This document shows positions 33,748-42,430 of a DNA stretch of 64,000 nt, piece by piece. Below the pieces are notes generated by a model. The model saw nothing but the letters and a program-made list of their open reading frames with translations. It had not been told where the DNA came from and did not search any database. The first letter of the stretch is position 1, and the number at the start of each line of letters is the position of its first letter. Origin of the DNA: JAYFRC01 sp034926415 (lineage in GTDB: Bacteria; Bacillota; Clostridia; Oscillospirales; Oscillospiraceae); NCBI GenBank assembly GCA_034926415.1, contig JAYFRC010000011.1, positions 10,142 to 74,141 on the forward strand, read 5' to 3'. The position numbers and the translations under genes were made by a program.

Positions 33748-34878
33748 TCAGCTGAGGCTGTTCAGGAAGTTGACATGCTCCCTGTAAGTTGCGAAAAAGT
33801 GATGGAGTTTGTCGTTGCCGAGCGCATAATAGTAATAACTCGTCTTTGCCGGAGACAGCGCGGCCTTGATGGACTCAATACCGGGGTTGGCTATTGGCGT
33901 CGGCGGAAGCCCCTTATATTTATAAAGGTTATACGGGCTGTCCGTCTCTTTATCCGCGTCCGTTATGTCGCCCGTATGGTCGGGCAGCGCGTAAAGCAGC
34001 GAGGCGTCTATCTGGAGGAAGCCGGCGGTCTCTGCCGTCGTGTTCTTAAGACGGTTATAGATGACCGAAGCTATCTTCGCACGGTCGGTGCCGTCGGTCT
34101 CCTTCTCTATAAGCGAGGCGACGGTTATTATCTCGTCGAGCGAGTGGCCGGATGCCTCCACCTGAGCCATCATGTCGTCGTCCATTTTGCTGTTAAAGTT
34201 CTTGAGGAATTTTTTGACGACTTTTGTCGCGTCCTCTCCGCAGTAGAATTCATAGGTGTCCGGGAAAAGATAGCCCTCCATACGGCTTATATCGCCCTTT
34301 TCCTTATCGGCAAGAAAGTCGTAATCGTAATCACCGTTGGCTATGGCGTCGGTCAGCTTATCCTCAGTGTTTACGCCGTTCTTGACGAGCAGGTCGATCG
34401 TCTGCTGTACCGTATAGCCCTCAGGCACGGTAACGGTAACCGTCAGGCGGTCGCCGGAGCTCGAGCCCATGGCAACGATAAGCGCCCGGTAGTCCATATT
34501 CGTGTTGAGATTATATGTGCCGTTCGTTATCTTGTTCCCCGCGTGCGACACGGCGCTGTACATGAGGAAAAGTCCGCGGAACTCTATAAGCCCGTTCTTT
34601 TTGAGCTTTCCGGCAACTTTCATCATGGAGTCGCCTTCGTCTATCTCGACCACGGCGGTCTTTGGCTCCTTATTGAGCGCGAGAAGGTCGTTGGCAAGAA
34701 GCCATCCTCCGCCAGCGACGATGGCGGATATTATAAGAATCATGGCGACATACGGAGCACCCGAAAGAAACCGCTTTTTACGGCGGCGAACCTCGTGGCG
34801 CTCGCTTTCTTCGCGGACGCTTCCCACGTCCCAGCGGGTGGTATTGAATCTGCCACCGTCACGTCTTCTTTGTGTCAA
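33748..34878 (-). CDS. mltG: Endolytic murein transglycosylase MltG
   Basis: MltG cuts nascent glycan strands at the membrane and sets their length. The 376-residue protein has a basic cytoplasmic N-terminus, one transmembrane helix (APYVAMILIISAIVAGGGWLL, about 41-60), and the YceG domain with VTVPEGYTVQQTIDLL, MEGYLFPDTYEF, the catalytic Glu in VASLIEKETD near residue 252 and the closing SPYNLYKYKGLPPTPIANPG. Length and layout are normal. It is followed with two bases spacing by the U32 gene. Confidence 0.95.
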   Translation of the reverse strand: MTQRRRDGGRFNTTRWDVGSVREESERHEVRRRKKRFLSGAPYVAMILIISAIVAGGGWLLANDLLALNKEPKTAVVEIDEGDSMMKVAGKLKKNGLIEFRGLFLMYSAVSHAGNKITNGTYNLNTNMDYRALIVAMGSSSGDRLTVTVTVPEGYTVQQTIDLLVKNGVNTEDKLTDAIANGDYDYDFLADKEKGDISRMEGYLFPDTYEFYCGEDATKVVKKFLKNFNSKMDDDMMAQVEASGHSLDEIITVASLIEKETDGTDRAKIASVIYNRLKNTTAETAGFLQIDASLLYALPDHTGDITDADKETDSPYNLYKYKGLPPTPIANPGIESIKAALSPAKTSYYYYALGNDKLHHFFATYREHVNFLNSLS

Positions 34879-34916
34879 AAAATCGCAACCTTTCTTTTTT
34901 GAAAAACGCCCAAGTT

Positions 34917-34944
34917 ACCAAGAGTGCGTCGTCCGCATAGTATA
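34917..34944 (+). promoter_or_regulatory. SigK-type promoter of the Cys/Gly-rich gene
   Basis: AC (34917-34918), 17 bases, then CATAGTATA (34936-34944). This matches the published late mother-cell pattern AC-N16/17-CATA-N3-TA. The expected start near 34950 leaves a short leader before GGAGG at 34962-34966. Confidence 0.55.
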
Positions 34945-34977
34945 TCTCAGAACGGATCGTCGGAGGTGAAAAAATTT

Positions 34978-35130
34978 ATGTGCTTTGATTCCTGCGGTAA
35001 TTCTTCCTGCGGTAATTCTTCCTGCATGTGTATCATCATCGTGCTTATACTGCTGTGCTGCTGCGGAGGATTAGGATTTGGCGGCGGCGGATGCGGCGGC
35101 GGATGCGGCAACAACAGCTGCGGTTGCTGA
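34978..35130 (+). CDS. Cys/Gly-rich 50-residue peptide
   Basis: This very small protein has 12 cysteines and 14 glycines in 50 residues. The N-terminal part carries the repeat SCGN-SSCGN-SSC (a 12-base tandem repeat in the DNA), a hydrophobic stretch (CIIIVLILLCCC, residues 18-29) follows, and the tail is GGGGCGGGCGNNSCGC. GGAGG lies 11 bases upstream; a GTG inside that site is rejected as the start. A terminator follows directly, so it is monocistronic. The composition and the SigK-like promoter suggest a disulfide-cross-linked spore coat or crust peptide. The Gly-Cys tail also recalls azole-type peptide precursors, but no modification genes are nearby. I do not recognise a named family. Confidence 0.72.
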   Translation: MCFDSCGNSSCGNSSCMCIIIVLILLCCCGGLGFGGGGCGGGCGNNSCGC

Positions 35131-35150
35131 AGAAATTACATACCCTGCAT

Positions 35151-35177
35151 AAAAAGGACGCTGCGGCGTCCTTTTTT
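35151..35177. terminator. Terminator after the Cys/Gly-rich gene
   Basis: AAAAAGGACGC and GCGTCCTTTTTT form a stem around TGCG with a T-tract; the A-rich left arm also gives a minus-strand T-run within reach of the tmk stop. Confidence 0.88.
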
Positions 35178-35847
35178 ATTTTTCAATCAGCACGCGGGCC
35201 GCGGAATATATCTCCTCGTGAATCTCGTCCACGCTCCTCGGCTCTCCGTCTCTGGCGCAGTCGACCTTTCTCCAGCCATACTCCCCGACCGCCAGCATCC
35301 CCGCTTCGCGGCAGGCGGCCAGGTACTCCCTGTCCTTTTCGTGTATATCGGCCTGCGTTCCGGTATTCGTCTCGCGCGAACGAAGCATCTTTTCCGAAAC
35401 ATCTGCCGGCATATCAAGATAAAACACAAGCGTCGGCTCGGGAAGCTCAAGTAAGTTATATTCGTAATCAAACAGCCACTTAAAAAACGCCTTTCGTTTT
35501 TCAAGCGGCATTTTAGAAGCCTGGTGTACAGCGTTGGAGGTCGTGTATCTGTCGGCTATGAGCAGGCCGCCGTTTTTATAGTATTTTCCCCAGTCCTGTT
35601 TATATGACGCGTAGCGGTCGACCGCGTAAAACGACGAGGCCGCATAGGCGTTCACGTCTCCGGGCTTTGAACCGAACGCGCCGTCGAGATACATCTGAAC
35701 GAGAGTGCACGACGGCTCGCCATAGCGCGGAAAACACAGCTTACGGAAATCAATGTTTTCGCGTTTCAGCCGCGCGCAGAGCATCTCGGACTGTGTGGCC
35801 TTGCCGCTGCCGTCCGTGCCCTCGAACACTATCAGCTTTCCCATCAT
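35176..35847 (-). CDS. tmk: Thymidylate kinase-like protein
   Basis: dTMP kinase converts dTMP to dTDP. The 223-residue product has the P-loop FEGTDGSGKATQ near residue 9, the DRYTTSNAVHQ motif near 104 for the catalytic DR region, and a C-terminal LID-like segment with RSRETNTGTQADIHEKD. It is somewhat divergent: LID sequence and length differ from the standard bacterial enzyme, so a related nucleotide kinase is possible. The start at 35847 follows AAGGA by 8 bases and overlaps the stop of the upstream wecG gene by four bases (ATGATG/TGA), indicating coupling. Confidence 0.85.
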   Translation of the reverse strand: MMGKLIVFEGTDGSGKATQSEMLCARLKRENIDFRKLCFPRYGEPSCTLVQMYLDGAFGSKPGDVNAYAASSFYAVDRYASYKQDWGKYYKNGGLLIADRYTTSNAVHQASKMPLEKRKAFFKWLFDYEYNLLELPEPTLVFYLDMPADVSEKMLRSRETNTGTQADIHEKDREYLAACREAGMLAVGEYGWRKVDCARDGEPRSVDEIHEEIYSAARVLIEK

Positions 35848-36566
35848 TTTGTCTTTCCTTTCGATGCCGCGTGTACGAGAAACATCGGCAGCTTCGCCAT
35901 TCTTCCGATTCGGCTCGGCTGTTTCAGCAATCTGTAAAACCACTCCATGCCGAGTTTCTGATAAATCTCCGGCGCACGCTTTACTACACCAGCGAACACG
36001 TCAAGCGAGCCGCCTATGCCGAGCAGCAGATGTGCACCCGTCGCTTCACCGTTTTGCTCCATCCACTTTTCCTGCTTCGGAGCGCCGAGGCAGACGAAGA
36101 CAACATCTGCACCGCTGTTTTTTATCTTTTCGATTATGGGCTTATCGTCCTTAAAATATCCATCGTTCACTCCGGCTATTTTAAGTCCGGGATATTTTTT
36201 TGCGAGGTTTGCAGCGGCTATTTCGGCTATTCCGGGCTTCGCGCCGAACAGAAACAGCGATTTGCTCTGCTCCGCCATCTTCCCCATCAGCTCCGACGCA
36301 AATTCTATACCCGGCAGCTTTGCTTTAAGCGGCGTTCCAAGAAGCTTCGCGCCGTGTATGATTCCGACTCCGTCGGCTATGACCATGTCCGCTCCGTTTA
36401 TCGCGCGGTTTGCCTCCGCGTCACGGGCGCAGATTTCGACTATCTCGGGATTCGGAGTGACAACATAATGCGCGCCGGGGCTGTTCATAAGCCTTACGCC
36501 CTCGGCCACGGCCTCGTCCATTGTGAGATTATCAAAACCCACTCCGAGCACGTCGATACGTTCCAT
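35844..36566 (-). CDS. WecG/TagA family glycosyltransferase
   Basis: This 240-residue enzyme (GT26) adds N-acetylmannosamine-type sugars to a polyprenyl-linked GlcNAc, as in wall teichoic acid or enterobacterial common antigen synthesis. It has the motifs YVVTPNPEIVEIC near 35, MVIADGVGIIHGAKLLG near 60 (with the catalytic Asp), LFLFGAKPGIAE and FVCLGAPKQEKWM near 155, and ends in GMEWFYRLLKQPSRIGR. The C-terminal basic tail binds the membrane. It is followed in overlap by tmk. No other teichoic acid genes are visible here. Confidence 0.92.
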   Translation of the reverse strand: MERIDVLGVGFDNLTMDEAVAEGVRLMNSPGAHYVVTPNPEIVEICARDAEANRAINGADMVIADGVGIIHGAKLLGTPLKAKLPGIEFASELMGKMAEQSKSLFLFGAKPGIAEIAAANLAKKYPGLKIAGVNDGYFKDDKPIIEKIKNSGADVVFVCLGAPKQEKWMEQNGEATGAHLLLGIGGSLDVFAGVVKRAPEIYQKLGMEWFYRLLKQPSRIGRMAKLPMFLVHAASKGKTK

Positions 36567-36763
36567 AGTTTTCCACCTGCCGCCCTTTAATAAATATTTA
36601 TGATAACATATTTAACTTTTTCTGTAAAGCAAACCTTGTGTCCTACGGCAGACGGAAAGCCCAACAGAATATAAGACTATGGCTTGACATGCGGCGTTCC
36701 GCATATCCCTTACGGAAACATTTTGGCTGCATCGAATACCGCCCATCAGGTATGTCCCTTCGG

Positions 36764-37666
36764 CTATTCCTGGGTTTGCCTTTCAAGGACGGTTTTTTTG
36801 CGGAGAAACGTGAATTTTGTCTCGCTGCATATTATCGCGACGAAAATTACCACGAAGCCCGCTATAAGACGGAACGTGACAGGGTCTCCGTAAAATATGA
36901 CGCTGCACGCGACGCCGAAGACTGATTCGAGGGACAGCAGCACAGATGCGGACATGGGATCCGAATTCGCCTGGCCGACATTCTGAAACAGCAGCGCGAT
37001 GGTCGTAGCCATAATGCTTAGATACAGCATGCTGACAAAAACACCCTGAGTGATTGTTGTCGGCGGAACGTCAAACAGCAGCGCGCAGATCCATGAGTAC
37101 AGACCCGCAAAAAGGAACTGCATTATAGTGATAAGATAAATATCCTTGCCCTCCGAGGTCTTGGCAACTGAGATTATATGTGCGGCGTAGAAAAACGCGC
37201 TGCAAAGAGTCAGCACGTCGCCGCTGTTTATGCTGATGCTCCCGTCGAGCTCGACGAGGCCGATCCCAGCTATGCAAAGCAGCGCCGCGCCGATATTGTA
37301 CCTGTCCGGGCGCTTATGCTCGAATGCCCAGTAAAGGAACGGAACAATAACACAGTACACAGCGGTCAAAAACGCGTTCTTCGACGGCGTGGTTCCGGCA
37401 AGTCCGAAGGTCTGCGCGGTATAAGCCATAAAGAGCATAAACCCTACGATGGCGCCGCGCCATAGATAATCCTTCGTGATGCTCCTGACTTTTTTATTGA
37501 ACACGATAGCCAGCAACACCGCGCCGACTGTGAACCTGATTGCGAGGAGATAAAATACAGGCATCGTGTCAAGCGTATTTTTCATTATAAAAAACGAGCT
37601 GCCCCATATGAACGCAGCGGCCGCGCACATAGGCTTAGCCAGTTTTCTCAAGGTCTTTTCCTGCAT
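36764..37666 (-). CDS. EamA/DMT family transporter
   Basis: This 300-residue integral membrane protein of the drug/metabolite transporter superfamily has two EamA repeats of five helices. The first starts AAAFIWGSSFFIMKNTLD, with the conserved RFTVGAVLLA and AQTFGLAGTTPSKNAFLTAV. The second includes GDVLTLCSAFFYAAHIISVA and LLSLESVFGVACS. The family exports amino acids, riboflavin or other small metabolites. It sits 33 bases downstream of the HAD gene (pcrA-HAD-DMT order). The substrate cannot be assigned. The 197 bases between it and wecG show no gene. Confidence 0.9.
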   Translation of the reverse strand: MQEKTLRKLAKPMCAAAAFIWGSSFFIMKNTLDTMPVFYLLAIRFTVGAVLLAIVFNKKVRSITKDYLWRGAIVGFMLFMAYTAQTFGLAGTTPSKNAFLTAVYCVIVPFLYWAFEHKRPDRYNIGAALLCIAGIGLVELDGSISINSGDVLTLCSAFFYAAHIISVAKTSEGKDIYLITIMQFLFAGLYSWICALLFDVPPTTITQGVFVSMLYLSIMATTIALLFQNVGQANSDPMSASVLLSLESVFGVACSVIFYGDPVTFRLIAGFVVIFVAIICSETKFTFLRKKTVLERQTQE

Positions 37667-37699
37667 TTTCTATGTTCCCCCAGTTGTTGCGAAAAGCTG

Positions 37700-38326
37700 T
37701 CACAGCAGTTCTCCGAAACTCTTTATATATCTGTCGCACAGCACCCGCATCTCAGCTTCCTCCGCCGCAAAAAAGTCGTCGTAAACGCCGACGACCGTCA
37801 GCCCGACATTCTTCGCCGCGCGGCAAGCGTGCGGCGAATCGTCAAACAGCGTGCTTGTTTCCGGTTTTTCTCCGAGGCGCAGCAGCGCCGCTCTGAAAAG
37901 CGCGGGGTCGGTCTTCTCGAGCCCCAGCTTCTCGGCGTACACAAAGCCGTCAAAGTCTTCAAGGAGCCCGTGCCGCGCGAGAACGCTCTCGCAAAGCTCG
38001 GCCGTATTCGACGTTACGACTGCCATCTTCTCGCCCGAGGCGCGGCATTTTACGACGAACTCGCCCGCAAACGGTTTGAGAGGTATCGTCTGCCCGTAAG
38101 CGTCACGGAGCATTGATTTCCACTCGTCAATTATCTCCTCAGGCCTTTCCATCAGCGAATAGTATTCCTTGGTATATGCGGCGGCCGACGGTAGCGTCGA
38201 ATGGGCGACGAAATCGTGATATTCCTTTGTGTGTTCGAGACCGCGCCTCGAGAGAAAATCAAGGTCTATATTGAGCCACACGTTGGCTGAATCTATAAGC
38301 GTACTGTCAAGGTCGAAAAGAAGCAT
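37700..38326 (-). CDS. HAD superfamily hydrolase
   Basis: This 208-residue haloacid dehalogenase-type phosphatase has motif I FDLDSTLIDS at residues 4-13, motif II VVTSNTAEL near 102, motif III K in LGLEKTDPALF near 132 and motif IV TLFDDSPHACRAA near 158. A cap domain lies between motifs I and II (subfamily IA). Phosphoglycolate, nucleotide monophosphates or sugar phosphates are typical substrates; none can be chosen. It lies 15 bases downstream of pcrA and is probably co-transcribed. Confidence 0.9.
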   Translation of the reverse strand: MLLFDLDSTLIDSANVWLNIDLDFLSRRGLEHTKEYHDFVAHSTLPSAAAYTKEYYSLMERPEEIIDEWKSMLRDAYGQTIPLKPFAGEFVVKCRASGEKMAVVTSNTAELCESVLARHGLLEDFDGFVYAEKLGLEKTDPALFRAALLRLGEKPETSTLFDDSPHACRAAKNVGLTVVGVYDDFFAAEEAEMRVLCDRYIKSFGELL

Positions 38327-38341
38327 ATCAAAACTCCATAA

Positions 38342-40786
38342 TCATTGTATTTTCGTCATATACTCGCTGGCGGCGTTGCGCATGAGCCGCTTTGTTCCGA
38401 CCCGGTCGAAAGCAATCTCTATCAGAGCGTCGTTGCCGACGTTCTGCACGGATACGACCATACCGCGCCCAAACGCGGTGTGCTCCACCATGTCCCCTCG
38501 GGAAAGCGACAATCCGGCAAAGCGGCTTCCGCTGGCCGTCGCCCCGCGCGAAAAGTGCGGAGTCCGAGGCTTAAATGCGCGCTCCGCTCCGCGATTCGCC
38601 CCGCGCTCCGAAAGCCCGGAATCCGCGAAGCGGTTTTCCGTGAATACCTCTTCTTCATCATATTCCGCACGCACGCTCGCGGGACGTTTTGCTCCGAGGC
38701 GCTCGCAGTTTATTTCCGGTATCTCGCTTAAAAAGCAGGACGGCCTGTTGGATGTGGTGCGTCCGAACAACATTCTCTGCGTCGAGCAGGTCATCGTCAG
38801 ATTTTTTTTCGCACGGGTCATCGCGACATAGCACAGACGGCGCTCCTCCTCAAGGTCCTCCTGATTCGTAAGCGCCTGCATTCCCGGGAATATCCCGTCC
38901 TCCATCCCAACGATGTAGACGTTCGGAAACTCAAGCCCTTTCGCCGCGTGTATCGTCATAAGGGTCGGCATATCGTCGCTCTCGTTCAGCTCGTCGAGAT
39001 CAGTGAAAAGCGCTATCTCGCTCAAAAATTCCGAAAGGGACTGCGCTTCGGGATGGTTCTGCATATAGCCCATTATACTGGAGCGGAGCTCGCGCACGTT
39101 CTCGGCGCGGCTCCGGCTTTCGATGTCACCTTTCTCCTCGAGCATCTTTATGTAGCCGGTGTCGGCGCAGACCTCGTCGTAAAACTCATCGAGCGGCAGA
39201 ACCTCGACCTTGCCCTGAAGTGCGACTATCATCACCGCGAAATCTGCAAGCCGCGCCTCTGCCTTTGAAAGCTCCGGATACTCCGCCGCGTTAAGTATCG
39301 TCTGGAACATCGGAACGTCCTCGCGCGAGGCTATATCCTGGATATTGTCTATCGTTTTGGCACCGATGCCGCGGGGCGGACTGTTTATTATGCGGCGAAG
39401 ACGCAGATCGTCCGCCGGGTTGTCTATGACGCAAAGATACGCCAGCATGTCCTTTACCTCGGCGCGCTCGAAGAACGCCTGTCCGCCCACGACGCGCGGC
39501 TTGATGCCGTTTGCCCTGAACGCGCGCTCGAGCTGCTGGGACAGTGCATTGATGCGGTAAAGCACGGCGCTGTCGCCCAGCTTTCCTCCGCCGTTCATTA
39601 TCTGCTTTACGACATAATTAGCTTCCTCAGCCTCGTTGAAAAGTGACATGACGGTTATCTTCTCTCCGCCGCCGTTGCCGGTCCACAGTTCCTTGCCCTT
39701 GCGCCCTGTGTTGTTTCGTATCACCGCGTTCGCCGCGTCGAGTATGTTCTGCGTCGAGCGGTAGTTCTGCTCGAGGCGTATGGTACGCGCGTTTTTGTAC
39801 TGTTTTTCAAAATTGAGTATGTTCTCTATGTTCGCACCGCGGAATCGGTAGATGCTCTGGTCGTCGTCGCCGACGACGCAGATGTTTTTGCGTCCACCCG
39901 CGAGATACGACGCGAGCAGGTACTGCAGATGGTTCGTATCCTGATACTCGTCGATAAGCACATATTTGAACTTGTTCTGGTAGTATTCGCGCACATCCTT
40001 ATAATCCCGAAGGAGCGTCACAGTGTGGAGTATTATGTCGTCAAAATCGAGGGCGTTGGCGTCGCGCAGGCGCTTGACATACTCCTTGTATATCTTCGCA
40101 ATGCGCTCTTTCTGCCAGTCGCCGGACTGGCCCCATTGTTCGGCGTACTCCTCCGGCAAAACCATGTCGTCCTTTGAGCGGCTTATTGCCGAGAGCACCA
40201 TGCGCGCGGGAAATTCCCTGTCGCTCATACCCATTTCCTTGACAATGTCCTTGATGACGCGCTGGCTGTCCTGGCTGTCGTAGATGGTGAAATTCGAGCT
40301 GAAACCTATCTTCTCAATATCGCGTCGCAGTATGCGGACGCAGGCGCTGTGGAACGTAAAAGCCCAAATGCCCTCCGCTCTCGCTGTGCCTAGACGCTTT
40401 TCAAGGCGTTCACGAAGCTCGTTTGCGGCCTTGTTTGTAAAGGTTATAGCGACTATAGACCACGGTTCCGCCGGACGTACGGCGCAAAGCTTCCGCGCGC
40501 GCGCGCGGTCGTTCGGCGAGGGGGAATCAGGGTAGTTTTCGAGAAATGCGAGGTCGTCCTCCGTCGCGCTCTCCGGCACCTCGTCCGTATCCGCTCCGCA
40601 GCCGTAGGTCAGCAGGTTCGCCACCCTGTGTATTAGCACGGTCGTCTTGCCGCTGCCCGCGCCGGCGAGTATGAGCAGCGGCCCCTCGGTCGCCATGACC
40701 GCGCGCCTCTGCTCGGGGTTTAAGTCCATATAATCCTTTTCAATCGCCGCGCGCCGCGCCGCGATGTATCTTGCATTAAAATCCAT
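38342..40786 (-). CDS. pcrA: ATP-dependent DNA helicase PcrA/UvrD
   Basis: This superfamily 1A 3'-5' helicase acts in repair, plasmid replication and removal of RecA or stalled RNA polymerase. The 814-residue product has the Q motif LNPEQRRAV, Walker A LAGAGSGKTTVL near residue 39, Walker B IDEYQDTNHLQY, QNYRST, VVGGQAFFERAEVKDMLAYL and the motif VI VAMTRAKKNL. The C-terminal RNA polymerase-binding Tudor-like region closes with VEHTAFGRGMVVSV. The ATG at 40786 follows GGGAG by 6 bases; a nine-residue upstream extension is unlikely. It has its own sigma-A promoter. Confidence 0.96.
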   Translation of the reverse strand: MDFNARYIAARRAAIEKDYMDLNPEQRRAVMATEGPLLILAGAGSGKTTVLIHRVANLLTYGCGADTDEVPESATEDDLAFLENYPDSPSPNDRARARKLCAVRPAEPWSIVAITFTNKAANELRERLEKRLGTARAEGIWAFTFHSACVRILRRDIEKIGFSSNFTIYDSQDSQRVIKDIVKEMGMSDREFPARMVLSAISRSKDDMVLPEEYAEQWGQSGDWQKERIAKIYKEYVKRLRDANALDFDDIILHTVTLLRDYKDVREYYQNKFKYVLIDEYQDTNHLQYLLASYLAGGRKNICVVGDDDQSIYRFRGANIENILNFEKQYKNARTIRLEQNYRSTQNILDAANAVIRNNTGRKGKELWTGNGGGEKITVMSLFNEAEEANYVVKQIMNGGGKLGDSAVLYRINALSQQLERAFRANGIKPRVVGGQAFFERAEVKDMLAYLCVIDNPADDLRLRRIINSPPRGIGAKTIDNIQDIASREDVPMFQTILNAAEYPELSKAEARLADFAVMIVALQGKVEVLPLDEFYDEVCADTGYIKMLEEKGDIESRSRAENVRELRSSIMGYMQNHPEAQSLSEFLSEIALFTDLDELNESDDMPTLMTIHAAKGLEFPNVYIVGMEDGIFPGMQALTNQEDLEEERRLCYVAMTRAKKNLTMTCSTQRMLFGRTTSNRPSCFLSEIPEINCERLGAKRPASVRAEYDEEEVFTENRFADSGLSERGANRGAERAFKPRTPHFSRGATASGSRFAGLSLSRGDMVEHTAFGRGMVVSVQNVGNDALIEIAFDRVGTKRLMRNAASEYMTKIQ

Positions 40787-40821
40787 TCGGCTCTCCCTTT
40801 TTCGCGTATACATGAAAATAT

Positions 40822-40850
40822 ATTATATGCTCAAATCCGCCCGAGGTCAA
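40822..40850 (-). promoter_or_regulatory. Sigma-A promoter of pcrA
   Basis: Minus strand: TTGACC (40845-40850), 17 bases, TATAAT (40822-40827), 36 bases before the ATG. Confidence 0.75.
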
Positions 40851-40952
40851 TAAACGTATCAGACGCGCGGGCGCGGTGGCGGACAGACGCGCTCCTCCGG
40901 CGGTGCGGAGCGGCAGTAGACTGGCCCGGTGTGTTTTTTATTTCTCTCCCCC

Positions 40953-40981
40953 TTGACTTTATCAGCGCGAGTTGGTATGAT
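40953..40981 (+). promoter_or_regulatory. Sigma-A promoter of the AbrB/hydrolase pair
   Basis: TTGACT (40953-40958), 17 bases, TATGAT (40976-40981), 42 bases before the start codon at 41024. Confidence 0.8.
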
Positions 40982-41023
40982 TTATATAACAAAACATATA
41001 AAACGCACAAGGGAGTGATTTTT

Positions 41024-41242
41024 ATGAAAGCGCCAAAAGGAAAATACGCGTGGACGGTGACAGTCGGAGAAAAGGGGCAAATAGTTATACCGAAGCAGGC
41101 CAGAGAGGTATTCGGCATCATTCCGGGAGACACATTGCTGCTGCTCGGCGACATGAAGCGCGGGCTCGCGATACCGCCTAAGGACAGCTTCGCGGCGATG
41201 GCCGAAAAGATATTCGGAACTGACAGCAGCGATGATAAATGA
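41024..41242 (+). CDS. AbrB/SpoVT-type DNA-binding protein
   Basis: This 72-residue protein is essentially one swapped-hairpin AbrB domain: YAWTVTVGEKGQIVIPKQAR, then EVFGIIPGDTLLLLGD, with an additional short acidic tail. It dimerises and binds DNA in relatives such as AbrB and SpoVT, or neutralises a toxin in MazE-like systems. Here it is translated together with the alpha/beta hydrolase (ATGA overlap), with no toxin-sized partner. That arrangement suggests an autoregulator of the hydrolase gene. GGGAG lies 8 bases before the ATG. Confidence 0.88.
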   Translation: MKAPKGKYAWTVTVGEKGQIVIPKQAREVFGIIPGDTLLLLGDMKRGLAIPPKDSFAAMAEKIFGTDSSDDK

Positions 41243-42324
41243 CGGCAGCCGTACGCAAAAAAAGGAGCGTGAGGAAAATCGTGCTTTATATTGTCGCCGC
41301 GCTGCTTTGCGCCATCGCTCTCACCGCGGGAATATACATATACAAATGCACGCATTACTGGCAGCCCTCCTACAACGCGACCATAAAAGCGGGGTTCGTT
41401 GAAAAGCAAGCGGAACTTCCAGACGGCAGCATCATAAATTATGCGGAAGGCGGCCAAAGCAGCGGCAGTGCTCTTTTGCTTATACACGGTCAGACAGGCT
41501 GCTGGGAAAGCTATACGACGGTACTTCCGGAGCTCCGCAAAAACTGGCACGTCTATGCCGTCGACTGCTACGGGCACGGCAAGTCCTCGCACGACGAAGA
41601 CAAATATTATATCGATAAAAACGGCGACGACCTCATATGGTTCGTCGATAATATTATAGGCGGAAGCACCGTCGTCTCCGGTCATTCGTCTGGCGGGCTG
41701 CTCGCGGCCTATGTCGCCGCCTACGGCGGGGAGAACATCACGGGCGCTGTGCTAGAGGACCCTCCGGTGTTTTCAACCGAGCCGGGTTATTTTGAAAAGT
41801 CCTTTGCATATGCCGACACCTACAAGGTCATGCACGAATACGACCAGTCGGACAAATCCGAATGCTGGGAGGCGTATTATCTCCGCAGGTGCCTGTGGGG
41901 TCAGCTCTACATGGCAGGCGCCATGCCGGGTATTGCCAACTACGCGCAGCGGTATTCGGACAAACACCCCGGCCAAGCCGTGCAGTTTTTCTTTCTGCCC
42001 CAGTCACTTAATCAGACGTTTCAGTATATAAATAAATACGATTTCGCCTTCGGCGAACACTTTTACGATTATTCCTGGCACAGCGGGATAAGCCACGAAA
42101 CGCTTATGTCGGACATCAGCGTGCCGACCGTTTTTCTCCACGCGAAAGCGCAATATTCGCCGGACGGGATACTGATGGCCGCCTCCTCTGACGAGCAGGC
42201 GCGCCGGGCCGTATCGCTTATAAAAAAGTGCACCCTGACTGAGCTTGAATCGAACCATCTCATACACTGGTATCATCCCGACGTATTCATCGACGCGGTG
42301 AACAGTTTTGCGGCGGACGGATAA
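41239..42324 (+). CDS. Membrane-anchored alpha/beta hydrolase
   Basis: This 361-residue protein has a basic N-terminus, a single hydrophobic anchor (KIVLYIVAALLCAIALTAG, about 13-31), then an extracytoplasmic alpha/beta-hydrolase domain. The oxyanion stretch is LLLIHGQTGCWESY; the nucleophile Ser is in VSGHSSGGLLA near residue 150; the acid is probably Asp near VPTVFLHAKAQYSPDG; the His is in ESNHLIHWYHPD near 346. It is probably an esterase, lipase or thioesterase working outside the cell membrane. The start overlaps the AbrB gene. Function beyond this cannot be given. Confidence 0.85.
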   Translation: MTAAVRKKRSVRKIVLYIVAALLCAIALTAGIYIYKCTHYWQPSYNATIKAGFVEKQAELPDGSIINYAEGGQSSGSALLLIHGQTGCWESYTTVLPELRKNWHVYAVDCYGHGKSSHDEDKYYIDKNGDDLIWFVDNIIGGSTVVSGHSSGGLLAAYVAAYGGENITGAVLEDPPVFSTEPGYFEKSFAYADTYKVMHEYDQSDKSECWEAYYLRRCLWGQLYMAGAMPGIANYAQRYSDKHPGQAVQFFFLPQSLNQTFQYINKYDFAFGEHFYDYSWHSGISHETLMSDISVPTVFLHAKAQYSPDGILMAASSDEQARRAVSLIKKCTLTELESNHLIHWYHPDVFIDAVNSFAADG

Positions 42325-42370
42325 TATCGCCCTTTGAGAGAAGCATCGCGGAAAAACATGCAATAAACAC

Positions 42371-42430
42371 AACGCGCCGCAAAACGAGACGGTCTTGCCA
42401 TCTTGTTCTGCGGCGCGTCATTTTATTTTT
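42371..42430. terminator. Bidirectional terminator between hydrolase and gntR genes
   Basis: ACGCGCCGCA and TGCGGCGCGT form a perfect 10-bp stem, extended by AAACGAGA/TCTTGTTC with mismatches, and followed by CATTTTATTTTT on the plus strand. It serves two convergent genes. Confidence 0.85.

Noticed and set aside
34978..35130. Bacteriocin or microcin precursor reading of the Gly/Cys-rich peptide
   Set aside because: No leader cleavage site, modification enzyme or export gene lies next to it, and the promoter looks sporulation-specific.
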